Origin: Utricularia gibba
Lineage: Eukaryota; Streptophyta; Magnoliopsida; Lamiales; Lentibulariaceae
DNA: 64,000 bases
Assembly: GCA_002189035.1 (NCBI GenBank)
Contig: NEEC01000029.1
Span: 248,001-312,000 of the forward strand
Direction: 5' to 3'
Position numbers and translations under genes: made by a program. Within the stretch, counting starts at the first letter, position 1. Each line of letters opens with the position of its first letter. Positions 46,401 to 57,158 of this stretch are shown one piece after another. The notes below the pieces were generated by a model that worked only from the letters and a program-made list of their open reading frames with translations, searched no databases and was not told where the DNA came from.

Positions 46401-46772
46401 CTTGGGCACCGTCGTCGGTCTGGGTATGTAGCAAGCAGTGTGAGGGGGGGGGGGGGAGCATCAGGAGGGAGGGTGATAATAATTGTTGTGTACCTTTTTT
46501 GTGCAGCGCTGATCCTCTCCTTCACCCTGTGCTTTGTGTACGAGCAATACGAGGATAAGATCGAGGGGATGGCCGGAGTTGCGTTCCGCGTCGGGAGCAG
46601 CGCCATGATGCGGTTGATCGGGGCCACAAACCGACCCAAACCCCCTACTTTGCATTGCTTTTGCTCTAGCTCTCTCTATTTTGGAGGGGATTTCTACTTT
46701 CAAGGACTACTCAACACTAAATTATTAAAAAAATTATTCTTCTTTATTCATCAAGAAGCAAAAGAGGGGTAA
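43421..46772 (+). CDS. 3beta-hydroxysteroid dehydrogenase/decarboxylase-like protein with reticulon tail (D3 type)
   Basis: Twelve exons: 43421-43676, 43869-43958, 44035-44168, 44256-44423, 44594-44710, 44792-44871, 45124-45322, 45482-45599, 45876-46050, 46117-46273, 46357-46423 and 46507-46772. They join to about 608 residues. The NAD motif is CAVLGGRGFVGRALVERLL. Other blocks are IYNSSADVVFDG, LRPSNVFGPGD and SDFTYVENVAHAHICAV. A reticulon-like membrane region starts at VADILLWRDEKKTFISF. The best match recalled is Arabidopsis At2g43420. Sterol C4-decarboxylases use a YxxxK pair; here that place reads NDVSDFRAHAEALIL, with neither residue, and At2g43420 also lacks it. The last ~40 residues after RPKPPTLHC look like read-through trailer, so the stop is uncertain. 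An intron carries 13 G at 46444-46456. Confidence 0.87.
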
Positions 46773-47531
46773 ATAATCTCAAGTAAACTTGTGGCTGATT
46801 TATCATCATATTATTTTCAAATGTTTGACATAATTTAGCTCCTCCTCGTCTTGATACACCCTAGATGCCATAGATTTTGCAGTCACAGGCGTCCCTTGTG
46901 CTCTTGTGGAAAGTGCTCTCTCCAGTCTCTCGTGTGATTTGTATTATTTTATTCACAAATGGCGACATAAACAGCGGGCCTGGTTGGGCCGGCTCTGTAA
47001 TTTGGATGCTTGAGAAGCGGGCCTTTTGGGCCGGCCCCAATTAATGCAAGAGTATGTGTGGACGAAAGAGTCTTGGGGAGGGAGCATTTTTAAAGGATTA
47101 GTAATGATGATATTATTTGTATTTTAAATTTTGAAGACCATTTTTCCATTTAAAATAATTAGGCATTTTAGAGTAGCATTGAAGTTACTAGTTCACAAAG
47201 GGGGTTCCACAGTGGAAATGTGCATTCATGCAATGCACCATTTCTTTTCTAAGTATTAGGATGCAGTTAGTTCATGCACCATGTTGTGGCTGTACGGTAC
47301 CGCATTTGGCAAACCCAAAATCCTCTTCCGAATCTCAGAAATGAAAAGGGAAGCTGATGTGATGAAGGGCACGTATTAGAACATGTTCACATAGACTGTC
47401 GTAAGAAAAACCACACTCCGTAGGCAACACAAAGATACAAGCACGATATACCACCCACTTTTATTACACACAGAAGAGAAGGAGAGGAGAGCATGGATCA
47501 TGGATGGTTGTCCGTCCACCTACATTCTTCC
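46773..47531. other. Intergenic region
   Basis: About 0.75 kb between convergent genes. It holds AT-rich sequence and the trailers of the HSD-like and GRP-A genes. GGGCCGGC-type pieces near 46977-47035 are not assigned. Confidence 0.45.
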
Positions 47532-47958
47532 TTAGTCCCATCCACCGGGGTAACCGCCTCCCCACCCGCCGTACCGGGGATATCCGCCTCTCCACCCGCC
47601 GTAGCGTGGATACCCTCCCCCGTAGTAACCACCGTAACGGGGGTACCCGCCGTAGCCGTAGCGTGGATAACCTCCCCCGTAACCGCCGTACCCGGGGTAG
47701 CCGCCATATCCGCCGTACTGGGCATTCTCACGGAACTCGCCTTCAGTAGGGTTCGCGGTTTCCTTGGCTGAGCAACCATCAAAACAATGCGTTGAATAAC
47801 CAATAAAAGAAAAAACGATTTCGAGATTGCATAAAGAAAGACTCACATGCATCCAAAGTGTTGGAGGTCTCCGCGAGATCTCTAGCAGCGGCCTCGGAGG
47901 AGACCAGGAGGAGCACGGCCACGAAAAGGCCGACGAAGAGAGCTAACTTGGAAGCCAT
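47532..47958 (-). CDS. Glycine-rich secreted protein A (GRP family PF07172)
   Basis: Exons 47847-47958 and 47532-47767 give 115 residues. A signal peptide (MASKLALFVGLFVAVLLLV) and the family block SSEAAARDLAETSNTLDA are coded by exon 1. Exon 2 begins KETANPTEGEFRENAQ and then has Tyr/Gly/Pro repeats of the type GGYPRYGG. Such GRPs are cell wall structural or signalling proteins. Exon 1 and the leader are almost the same as in GRP-B, in opposite orientation, so A and B are inverted duplicates with divergent transcription. Confidence 0.9.
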
Positions 47959-49387
47959 TTTGTGTTTTCACGCAGAGGAAGTTTGTGTGCTGTTCGTGTC
48001 TCACTTGGCGAGGATGAGCTCGAACCAGGGCGCCCATTTATAGGCGAGAAGGAATGATTGCACATGGGACCAGCTCTTAGTTGTTCGAGTATCCACGCAA
48101 ACCACTCATTTCTTTGAGAAGACACAGCACCAGGATAATGAAGAGAATATGAACGCGTTGACCTCAAACGCGCCAGCAGCGGTTGGCGGTGCAGCTGCAT
48201 CAAGTTAATGATGCTCGATGATTGCTTCCAGTGAGACCATGTCAACGGGCTCGCACATTCCCTTTTCTAGGGTTTCGTAGTTGGGGTTTGACCTTTTAAA
48301 CCTGCTAACAAGAATGCCTTACGGACCAAGATGAGGTTTAACCGCGATTCGGGAACAACTATTTTTACCCAATGCACATGAACTGCACGTATCTCTCTTA
48401 CACCTCTTGTCATCAATCCATACATTTAGTTCCTCGTAGGCGATTCGTATATGGCATTAGCGAGACATTTATTTCATAGGGCGTGATATTATGTCAACAG
48501 GCAACGCGCACCTACTCGCATTATTGCCTGAAGTAGGCCAGTAGTTGCCGCCAACACCCTCCTTTATTCAAGCCTTGGGGAGTTAGGGCTACATGAGCAC
48601 TCAACAAGGACAATCTTCTGCAATAAAATCAATCACTAAATATATTGTGATGAGGCAAACCCGCAGACCCTTGAGTAATTAACATTAAAAATCACGACTT
48701 GTTCTTCTGGTTTAGTATTTGTCTCACTTGTTTGACGAGGTCTTCACTGAGTAGAAAAAACAGGGAGCATTAACTGGACAGAACTGCACAATCATCAACG
48801 CATTATGTCAACATGTTGACGAAGTCAGCCGCATTTCCCTATGTCGGCCGTGTTTCGGATAACTTTCTTTTTTGGTTCAGATAACCCCTTGTCTTGGTTT
48901 CGGACCATCTGTAATTCTTACAAGTAGATCTGGTTGTGTGTTCTGTCACATACATTTTTCTGAATTGGGATGACATGAATTTTTTTTTTTTTTTTGAGGG
49001 ATGGGTTAGAGATGTCGAATTAAAACTCTTTTCTTCCTAAATCGAATAAACACACACGCAAGCTGTTGGAAATATGGTTTATTATAGGCTTGAAGCTACT
49101 GCACAACCAACTTCCGCGAAGAAGAAAGTGTCAACGCGTTCATACTTTCTTCATTATCTCGTCTCGTGTAGGTGTTTTCTCGAGGAAACGGGTGGTTTAT
49201 GTGTATACAGCATTCTGCGTGGACTTGTGAGCTGCATTTAAACCCTACCCAACGATCAACTAAGGGCTGGTCCCATGCAATAATTTCTTATCTTCTATAA
49301 ATGGGAGCCCTGGTTCAAGCTCATCCTCGCCAAGTGATACACGAGCAACATACAAGCTTCTCCTGTGTGTTCTGTTGAAAACACAAA
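47959..49387. promoter_or_regulatory. 1.4 kb bidirectional region between divergent GRP-A and GRP-B
   Basis: TATAAAT is at 48036-48042 on the minus strand (GRP-A) and at 49296-49302 on the plus strand (GRP-B), about 80-90 bases before each ATG. Both are followed by near-identical leaders (CCTGGTTC-AGCTCATCCTCG, then AAAACACAAAATGG). The centre is unique AT-rich DNA with no gene. Confidence 0.6.
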
Positions 49388-49809
49388 ATGGCTTCCAAGT
49401 TAGCCCTCTTCGTCGGCCTTTTCGTGGCCGTGCTCCTCCTAATCTCCTCCGAGGCCGCTGCCAGAGATCTCGCGGAGACCTCCAACACTTTGGATGCAAG
49501 TAAGTCTTTCTTTATTGAATCTCGAAATCGCTTTTTTCTTTTATTGGTTATTCAACGCATTGTTTTGATGCTTGCTCAGCCAAGGAAACCGCAAACCCTA
49601 CTGAAGGCGAGTTCCGTGAGAATGCCCAGTACGGCGGATATGGCGGATATGGCGGCTACCCCAGGTACGGCGGCTACCCTAGGTACGGCGGATATGGCGG
49701 CTACCCCAGGTACGGCGGTTACTACGGAGGAGGGTATCCACGCTACGGCGGGTATCCCCGGTACGGTGGTGGTGGGTGGAGACGCGGTTACCCCGGTGGA
49801 TGGGACTAA
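49388..49809 (+). CDS. Glycine-rich secreted protein B (GRP family PF07172)
   Basis: Exons 49388-49499 and 49580-49809 give 113 residues. Exon 1 encodes the same signal peptide as GRP-A, with few changes. Exon 2 opens with KETANPTEGEFRENAQ and then has GYGGYGGYPRYGG-type repeats, ending RGYPGGWD. It is the inverted twin of GRP-A. A polyadenylation-like AATAAA follows at about 49859. The frame is intact and the protein is predicted to be secreted to the wall. Confidence 0.9.
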
Positions 49810-50551
49810 GGAAGAATGTCGGTGGAAAGCCATCCATGCTCTCCTCCTATCCTGTGTGTAATAAAAGCGGGTGGTATATGGTGCTTGTATCTTTGTGTTT
49901 GTGTGTGTTGTGGGGTGTTATCGTAATCTATGTAACACATAATCATCCTGCTATGGATTCATAACCCTATCAAAAAAATGAAAAAACTTGATTTCATCAG
50001 CAACATCAACTCATCAACACTTGCAAGCCAGGGCCGACTTCTATCTAGTCTTGCCTCCAAGGGTGTGTGAAGTTACTCTCACGCCCTTGCATACATATGC
50101 AGTAGAAGCAAATTCCGCTAGATGCGTAGATGGCAGCAACTGTGGAGCTCTGTCTCAGGTTCCTGATGAACACGACAGGACAGAGGGCGTTTCTGTGATG
50201 TGGGGTTAATTTAATATTATTCTTCTGCATGGAGATCAGGGTCTGTGGTTGAATGATGAAGAAGGCGATGAGTGGACACTAAAATGCCAAAGAGTTCACA
50301 TGCTTGGCGTAGTGCCAGAAACCCTTTGGATCTGATGATGGGGATACGTAGACTTATACTGGATGGGTATGTGAGAATAATGTTGGGTTTTTATTTTTCA
50401 ACGTACACAACACAACATCAAATAACCACAACTTGAATTAAAAGCACTGCATCAAATAACTACAACTTGACACGGCGTTTGGAGATACACATGGCACCAT
50501 CATCAGCATTTATTCGATGCCATGATCCATTGGATGGTGGTATCGCATTCT
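49810..50551. other. Intergenic region between convergent GRP-B and GRP-C
   Basis: About 0.74 kb with trailers of both genes. Nothing else recognised. Confidence 0.45.
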
Positions 50552-50938
50552 TCAGTTCGCCGGCTCATTTTCTACTCCTCCTCCCCAACCGCCGCCGCGG
50601 CGACCTCTTCCCCATCCGCGGCCGGGGTACCTGCCGCCGGGGTACCCACCTCTTCCCCATCCGCCTCCAGGATACCCATACCCATATTGAGCACTTTCAT
50701 AGAATGCACGTTCATCAGGGCTCACATCTTCATCCGCTGCATATACAAAAAAAAAAAAAAAAGAGCATAATCATGTCCTATGCGAACACCATCAAATCAG
50801 CGAAATAGAAAGCGAAGATGGGTTACATGCAGCGAGGGAGTTGGAAGTCTGAGCCAGATCTCTTGCAGCAGCATGAGAAAGAAGAAGAAGGAAAACAGAA
50901 AAGAAAATCCCCACAAAGAGAACCACCTTGGAAGCCAT
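50552..50938 (-). CDS. Glycine-rich secreted protein C (GRP family PF07172), diverged
   Basis: Exons 50827-50938 and 50552-50736 give 98 residues. Exon 1 has the same length (112 bases) and phase as GRP-A and GRP-B and encodes MASKVVLFVGIFFSVFLLLL, then AAARDLAQTSNSL. Exon 2 differs: an acidic start (DEDVSPDERAFYESAQY), then Gly/Arg/Trp repeats such as GGGWGRGGYPGGRYPG, and an acidic end. It is the third and most diverged member of the local family. A TATA-like element lies near 50995. Twelve to thirteen T in the plus strand directly flank the start. Confidence 0.85.
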
Positions 50939-51443
50939 TTTTTTTTTTTTGCGGTGCCTGGTATGCTAGAGTGTGTCTATTACTTATAGCTGAATAAAAC
51001 CCCAAGTTTACCTTCACTTAGTGGCTGGGCACTAAAGACAATGGACCCGTGTTAGGTGCTTGTTTCACTGATAACATTGAATGCGGCCACACTGCCGTGT
51101 GATTTTTTTTATCATGGCGAGCTGTCACTCTCGCGGTTACCATTGTTGAAATTCGGTCTGCTGCTGCATGGATTGAGAACACTTTTACTGCTAGTTTACA
51201 TGAAGTTCTACATTCGCAGCTACCTCTTCATTTGATCAAACATCACATATGCATGCAGTAATGTATCCAGAGTAGCTTCCCCGGCTATTTGGTACCAGAA
51301 CCAGAGAGGCGTTGAAGGGTAGTCGGTGGCAACTGCTGGCATCCCATCAATGGAATTAACTGCAGTTTCTATTCCGGACGCCCAGGCCCATGTGACGGAC
51401 GGTATGCAACCTTGGGAGCAGACCGAACCCTCGTTAGGGTGAA

Positions 51444-51510
51444 GCCCATTAACGGCCCAATTGTATTTTTTTTAATAAACTGGCCCATTTATTGGTCCTT
51501 CGTAACCCTA
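51444..51510 (+). promoter_or_regulatory. Three site II motifs and a telo box before the CGR1-like gene
   Basis: AGCCCA at 51443-51448, GGCCCA at 51454-51459 and GGCCCA at 51482-51487 are site II elements. AACCCTA at 51504-51510 is a telo box. Together they mark ribosome-biogenesis promoters in plants and fit the nucleolar protein that starts at 51556. The remainder of 50939-51443 shows nothing else. Confidence 0.6.
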
Positions 51511-51555
51511 TTTCATAGTTTTTTGTCCCGGATCTCTCAGGTCTATCGGCGGCAA

Positions 51556-52176
51556 ATGGCTTGTACGATCGACTTCCGGCGGCTGGACGAGGGCTTCGGG
51601 GGCAAAACCTTGAAGCGAAAGAGGGCTGAGCAGGAATCAGAGAAGTTCAACAGTGTCCTTCCAGATGATTCTTCTTCCGAGCCTCAATCCATGGACCTGG
51701 ATGCCGAAATTCACCAACAGGCTAAGCGTCAGGCTGCCTCGTCTTCGGAAAATCCCGATCGGCCCATTGCCGTCCGTCCGACTTACGCCGGTGTGATCGC
51801 CGGGAAGGTATCTGGTAGGAAGTGGAAAGATGTGAGGACGCGAAGAGCGTCTGCTGTGCAAGTCAGCCGGAAGGGGACAACGGTGGAGCAGAGGATGAAG
51901 GATAGGGAGATAAAGAGGGCGTATAAGGAGAGGATGACAGAACTGAAGGAGGAGATTCGGCGGAACAAGCAAGAGAAGCGGCAGCGGCGCGAGGAGCGGG
52001 AGAAGAAGAAACAGGAGAACATACTTCGGACGGGGACTAAGCTTCAGAAGATCACGAATCCGAAAACCCTGAAGAAGATCGCTAAATCAAAGCAAAGGAA
52101 ACTTCTTAAAGTTGTTCCAGAGGATTTTCTCAGCAAAAACAAAGCTTCTTCCGGATCCCAGAAGAGCAAGAAGTGA
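51556..52176 (+). CDS. CGR1: CGR1/CCDC86-like rRNA-processing protein
   Basis: A single exon of 206 residues. The first half is mixed and charged (MACTIDFRRLDEGFGGKTLK). The Cgr1 core is in the second half: GRKWKDVRTRRASAVQVSRK, then a very basic coiled coil with EEIRRNKQEKRQRREEREKK. The tail TNPKTLKKIAKSKQRKLLK is also typical. Cgr1 is a nucleolar protein needed for 60S pre-rRNA processing. The frame is open back to 51412, but the ATG at 51556 gives the family-like start and the upstream frame crosses the promoter elements. No defects. Confidence 0.88.
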   Translation: MACTIDFRRLDEGFGGKTLKRKRAEQESEKFNSVLPDDSSSEPQSMDLDAEIHQQAKRQAASSSENPDRPIAVRPTYAGVIAGKVSGRKWKDVRTRRASAVQVSRKGTTVEQRMKDREIKRAYKERMTELKEEIRRNKQEKRQRREEREKKKQENILRTGTKLQKITNPKTLKKIAKSKQRKLLKVVPEDFLSKNKASSGSQKSKK

Positions 52177-53477
52177 GTAGTCTCTTAAACTCGTTCTTGA
52201 AATTTGTTTTGACAATGAATCGATGGTTCTGCTTAGAAACTTGCTATAATCTCTACCAAAATGAATCAAAATTTACTTCTTTTGGAGCTTTCCTGTCCTA
52301 TGGATGAGTTCTGGGTGCCAATATAGCAATATGAAGCCATTGATGCATCTAAAAAGCTGTGCTTTACTTGGTTTTACGCGCTTAAGAAATCTTGGATTCG
52401 AGGATGGTTTTGGATTATTGAGATAACTCGTAGTTGCGACAACTTATCGGTGAAGGATATCCAATTCATCAAGATGAAAATCCAATACGTGTAGAAGATA
52501 TTTCAACATGCAAAGGTTAAAAACATTCCAAACGTGATTGAATTTGAAGATGGAGGAGGTATCAAAGATCAGGTAGGATTCTACGTGTTAATTTTTCCTT
52601 TTGGTAATGAAATCGTAGTTGTATGGAGGATGATCATGAGTGAATGCGTGGGGGTGTAGAGCGTAGACGATGACACGAGGGGGTGTCAAAGATCAGGTAG
52701 TATCTAACCAATTAAACCCCAGCCAGCCAAAACAGCCATTTTTCTTCACCTATGTGTTTGCCATTGACAAATGTTTTAACTGAAGAACAAAAAACAAATC
52801 ATCAAGAGTTACGTTTTTCAAAAAAGATTGATTTTTATCCCATTTAGATTTCTTGGTTCATTTAAGGTTCTTCTCCAAAATTCAAAGTGGTAGTTAAGAT
52901 ATGGTCTGTACCCATAGAAATTATAGGGGTCTAACCTAGAGTTATGATGCGTTTTACTCAACATCACATGAACCCCAGTAATATAAATATGGATATCGAT
53001 GTTCAGTTACTGCACACTACCGAGATTACATCCTTACGACGTAAATCTTGGCTTGTCATGTGAGTGGCAGGATGGAAAAGATAAATGTTTCTGGGTGCGT
53101 CTGATCGCTGGTTCTATTTCATTGATCTTTGTTCGTTTCATTTCATTGTCGGGAACATTGAGTTAACACGGATTGCTCGCACAGTTCATGTGTCATGTTT
53201 GTAGGGTGGTCGATTGATATGCGGTTCTGAGTTTCTGTTCCCGAGACTGGATTTGAATTTTACTTTCTTGGGTTACTTTCCAAGGTACTGATTCTGCTGA
53301 AGATTCAAGCTTTGGTGGTATGGGTTATCGTTGACCTGCATAGAGTGTGGGTGTTTTGTTTTTTAAATAGAAAATATGCTGAATATCTTCCTTGCAAATG
53401 GGTAGTAGAACAACCAGGATAATTTAATCAGTTATCCGTGTTATCTTCATGGAACTGTTATCTTTATAGGCGAATAA
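52177..53477. other. Intergenic region before KUP gene B
   Basis: About 1.3 kb with no recognisable gene. The last part is probably the leader of the potassium transporter. A short repeat, GTATCAAAGATCAGGTAG and GTGTCAAAGATCAGGTAG, occurs at about 52559 and 52683. Confidence 0.4.
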
Positions 53478-56400
53478 ATGCACCAAATTGACATCAACCC
53501 TGCAGAAGAGATCCATGAGTTGCCGCAACAAAATGCTGTGGGAAGGAGTCCAGAATCGATAGACACGAGCGCACATGCTGAACAAGTGCACTTCGATGAC
53601 AGCAAAAACATGTTGGCACCAAAAGTATGCGTTTTTGAATAAAATGTCATGTGCTGTAGATCAGTGATCAAACACTTCATCTCTAAATTCGCATATGTTT
53701 TGTGTATTTGCAGTATTTTCTAGAAAGAGTTCCTGCTTCTATTCTACTCGCATACCAAGGCTTTGGTGTAGTGTATGGAGATTTGGGCACTTCACCACTC
53801 TATGTGTTCAGAAGCATATTTATTGGAAAATTGCAGGATCATCAGACCCCTGATACCGTACTTGGGGCATTTTCTCTTATCTTTTGGACCTTAACATTGA
53901 TTCCTTTGCTCAAGTATGTGTTTATTGTTTTGACTGCTGACGATAATGGAGAAGGTATGATAAAAATCTTTTTTGTGAAGGTTGCGATCAACCCTTCTTA
54001 TTGATAAACTATTCATTCACTACAGGTGGAACATTTGCTTTGTATTCTCTGCTTTATAGAAATGGAAACTTCAGCTTGCTTCCTAACCAGCAAGCTGCAG
54101 ATGCGGAGCTTTCAGCCTACAAATATGGAGTCTCGACACAGCGTTCATCAGCTTCGGCAGTAAGGAGGTTTTTCGAAAAGCACAAAAGGAATCGGATTGT
54201 ATTGCTGCTTGTTGTATTATTAGGGGCTGGCATGGTGGTTGGTGATGGTGTGGTTTCTCCCGCTATGTCAGGTATTCTTTGATAATTTTGATATGTAAAA
54301 TCTGTATGCTGTATTCTGATGATAGCTTCTCAGACCATGTCAAGTGTTTTTTTTTTCTTTTTTACCGAAAGTTCTATTATCAGGTTATTTTTTGTCAAAC
54401 CTTTGCGAATGATCCTGCTCCTACTTTCATTCCTGCAGTCATATCAGCAGTGTCAGGACTTGAGGCTGCTGAAGAGTATTTGCCACCAAGTAGGTCCTTG
54501 TATTTGATATTTCGTTTTCCCAGACCCTCAGTTGTCTAAGTAAATAATGTGTTCCTGCTGGCAGGTGGAGTACGAGCACTTGCTTGCACTATATTGATTG
54601 GTCTTTTTGCTTTGCAACACTGTGGAACACATAAAGTCGGTTTCCTCTTTGCCCCAATCGTTATCCTTTGGTTATTGTCTATTTTCGCTATTGGAATCTA
54701 CAATACCATTAAGTGGAACCCAGCAGTTCTGTATGCCTTTTCTCCACATTACATCGTCAAATTTTTCCATCAAACTGGAAAAGATGGATGGGTTTCACTT
54801 GGAGGGGTCCTTCTTGCCATAACGGGTACGTGAGTTGGACTTTGGATTCATAGTGTTGGTGGTGGGGTGACTTTACAGTCTTTGTGATGGCCATCAGGTA
54901 CTGAAGCAATGTTTGCAGATCTTGGCCATTTCTCTGCAAAATCAATAAGGGTTGGTTTTTTATCTGTCTTGATTTCAGTCTTGATGCATGCCTTCTCCTC
55001 TGGGCGACCTGAAAAGTGATTTTTACTTGTAACTGCTAGCAAGGAAGTATGAAACTTATGGAATGATACTGCATGTTACTAGCTATAGTCGTTCCGAGTC
55101 GATCGCTATCTTCATTTTATCTTGACATTTGGCATCCTTTCTCTCTTTGCAGTTGGGATATGTGTTTCTTGTATACCCCTGCATGGTCATTCAGTACCTT
55201 GGACAAGCTGCTTATCTGTCAAAAAACATCTCTTCTATTCCTAATAGCTTCTATGCTTCGGTTCCTGGTGAGTTCTCATCCATTGTATGAGGTGTTTGGG
55301 AGTGTCCCTTGCTGATCCGTAGCGTTTCAATACTTCCCCTGCAGATCATGTATTTTGGCCGATGTTTGTCATTGCGACTCTTGCAGCAATTGTTGCCAGC
55401 CAGGCGATCATTTCAGCCACATTTTCCATCATCATGCAATGCAGTGCTCTTGGCTGCTTCCCCCGAGTGAAGGTGGTACACACCTCGAAGCAAATCTATG
55501 GCCAGATCTATATCCCTGAAATTAACTGGATCCTGATGATTCTTACGCTTGCTGTGGCGATTGCCTTTGAAGATACAACGAAGATAGGCAACGCCTACGG
55601 TAAGCAAACGATGCACCAAAATATTCTTACCCGGAACTCCGCTGTGTAAGTTGAGCTGTAATGACTGTTTTCCAGGTCTTGCTGTAATGTCGGTCATGTT
55701 CATTACGACGTTCCTAATGGCCCTCGTCATGGTTGTTGTCTGGCAGAAGAGCATATTCGTGGCTTCTTGCTTCCTGGTTTTCTTCTGGTTCATCGAAGGG
55801 TCGTTTCTTTCCGCAGCTTTTATTAAAGTTCCACAAGGCGGATGGGTCTCTATCGCTCTCTCCCTCGTTTTCATGTTCGTCATGTTCGTATGGCACTATG
55901 GAACTTGCAGGAAATACAGCTTCGACTTCCACAACAAGGTGCCTGTCAAGTGGATTATGGGTCTCGGCCCCAGCCTCGGCATTGTTCGGGTTCCCGGAAT
56001 TGGCCTCATTTACTCAGAACTAGCCACTGGGGTGCCGCCGATCTTCTCTCATTTCGTCACTAACCTCCCTGCGTTCCATAGTGTTCTGGTGTTCGTCTGT
56101 GTGAAGTCTGTTCCGGTGCCTAATGTAGTGGCTGACGAACGCTTCCTCATCGGACGCGTCTGCCCTCGATCGTACCGAATGTATCGATGCATCGTGCGGT
56201 ATGGTTACAAGGACGTGCAGAAGGATGATGGGGACTTTGAAGACCTCCTGATTCAAAGCATAGCAGAGTTCATACAAAGGGACGCCATGGAGCCTCATTT
56301 CTCTGGTTCGGAGGCTGTGTCTTTTGATGGGAGGATGGCTGTGATCAGCTCCAGGGTATTTGAATCCAGCAACAACAGTCTGATAGTCTCTGAGCTCGAG

Positions 56401-56769
56401 CAACTTGATGGCTCTGACATCATCCCCAGCTGCAAATCCTCAACTCTACAGAGCTTGAGATTAGATCATGATGAGGACGAGAGTCCGGGGATCAGGAGGC
56501 GTCGTGTGAGATTTCAGCTACCGGAAAGTCCTGCGATGGATCCACTCGTCAGGGAAGAACTTGCAGACCTGATCCATGCCAAGGAAGCAGGCTTCGCGTA
56601 CATAATGGGGCACTCGTATGTGAAGGCTCGAAGGTCATCCTCGTTTCTGAAGAAGCTCGTCATCGACTTCGGCTACTCGTTCCTCCGTAAGAACTGCCGA
56701 GGTCCGGCGGTGGCGTTGAACATTCCCCACATCAGTCTCATTGAAGTGGGCATGATATATCATGTCTGA
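53478..56769 (+). CDS. KUP/HAK/KT potassium transporter B (KUP3/KUP4-TRH1 clade)
   Basis: Nine exons: 53478-53624, 53714-53954, 54026-54271, 54439-54489, 54565-54825, 54898-54950, 55153-55267, 55345-55599 and 55676-56769. They join without a break to 820 residues. The signature [19 protein letters not shown], then [33 protein letters not shown] and [20 protein letters not shown] are clear. The C-terminus [16 protein letters not shown] places it with the KUP3/KUP4 clade. About 12 membrane spans and a long cytosolic tail are expected. KUP4 (TRH1) types carry K+ and affect root-hair growth and auxin transport. A short exon-1 tail of 49 acidic residues is unusual for the clade. [10 protein letters not shown] replaces the usual [10 protein letters not shown]. 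Confidence 0.94.
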
Positions 56770-57158
56770 GAAAAAAATGCTGTAGAAATATTTGATGCTA
56801 GTTGCTCTTCTTCACCCCTCATGTAATGTAAACCAGTGTTGTAGTACCTTCTTTTTCAAAATGCTACTGATGAGAAGAATGAATAGAAACCAGAGACGTG
56901 AAAGAGTCACGGCTTTGGGTCTCCGTTGCTATTGCAGCAAGTGCAGCGGAGCTCGGCCGTGCCCAAACGTGACGTTTCAGGATATCGATCCGGCGTCCAG
57001 TGGGCCGGACGGCAATATCACCGCCGCGTGAAGATTTCGCACGCCGCCGTAAATTGCGAATTATATTAACTGCCTAATAGCAAGGTTGCGAAAAGTATTT
57101 AATCTTTTGTTAAATATTAATCAATTTTGATCGTTGGGTTTTGGAATTTGGATGTCAA
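56770..57158. other. Intergenic region
   Basis: About 390 bases, the KUP trailer and the PARG 5' flank. A small GC-rich patch near 56950-57030 has no assigned function. Confidence 0.45.

Noticed and set aside
46444-46456. 13-G run as a coding defect of the 3beta-HSD-like gene
   Set aside because: It lies in an intron between 46424 and 46506 and does not affect the reading frame.
47501-47803. Val/Thr-rich open frames over the GRP genes
   Set aside because: They are other-frame readings of the Gly/Tyr codon repeats and carry no signal peptide or family match.
12684-56769. The two KUP transporters as tandem duplicates
   Set aside because: Their N- and C-terminal signatures belong to different clades, exon layouts differ (seven versus nine) and they are 38 kb apart.
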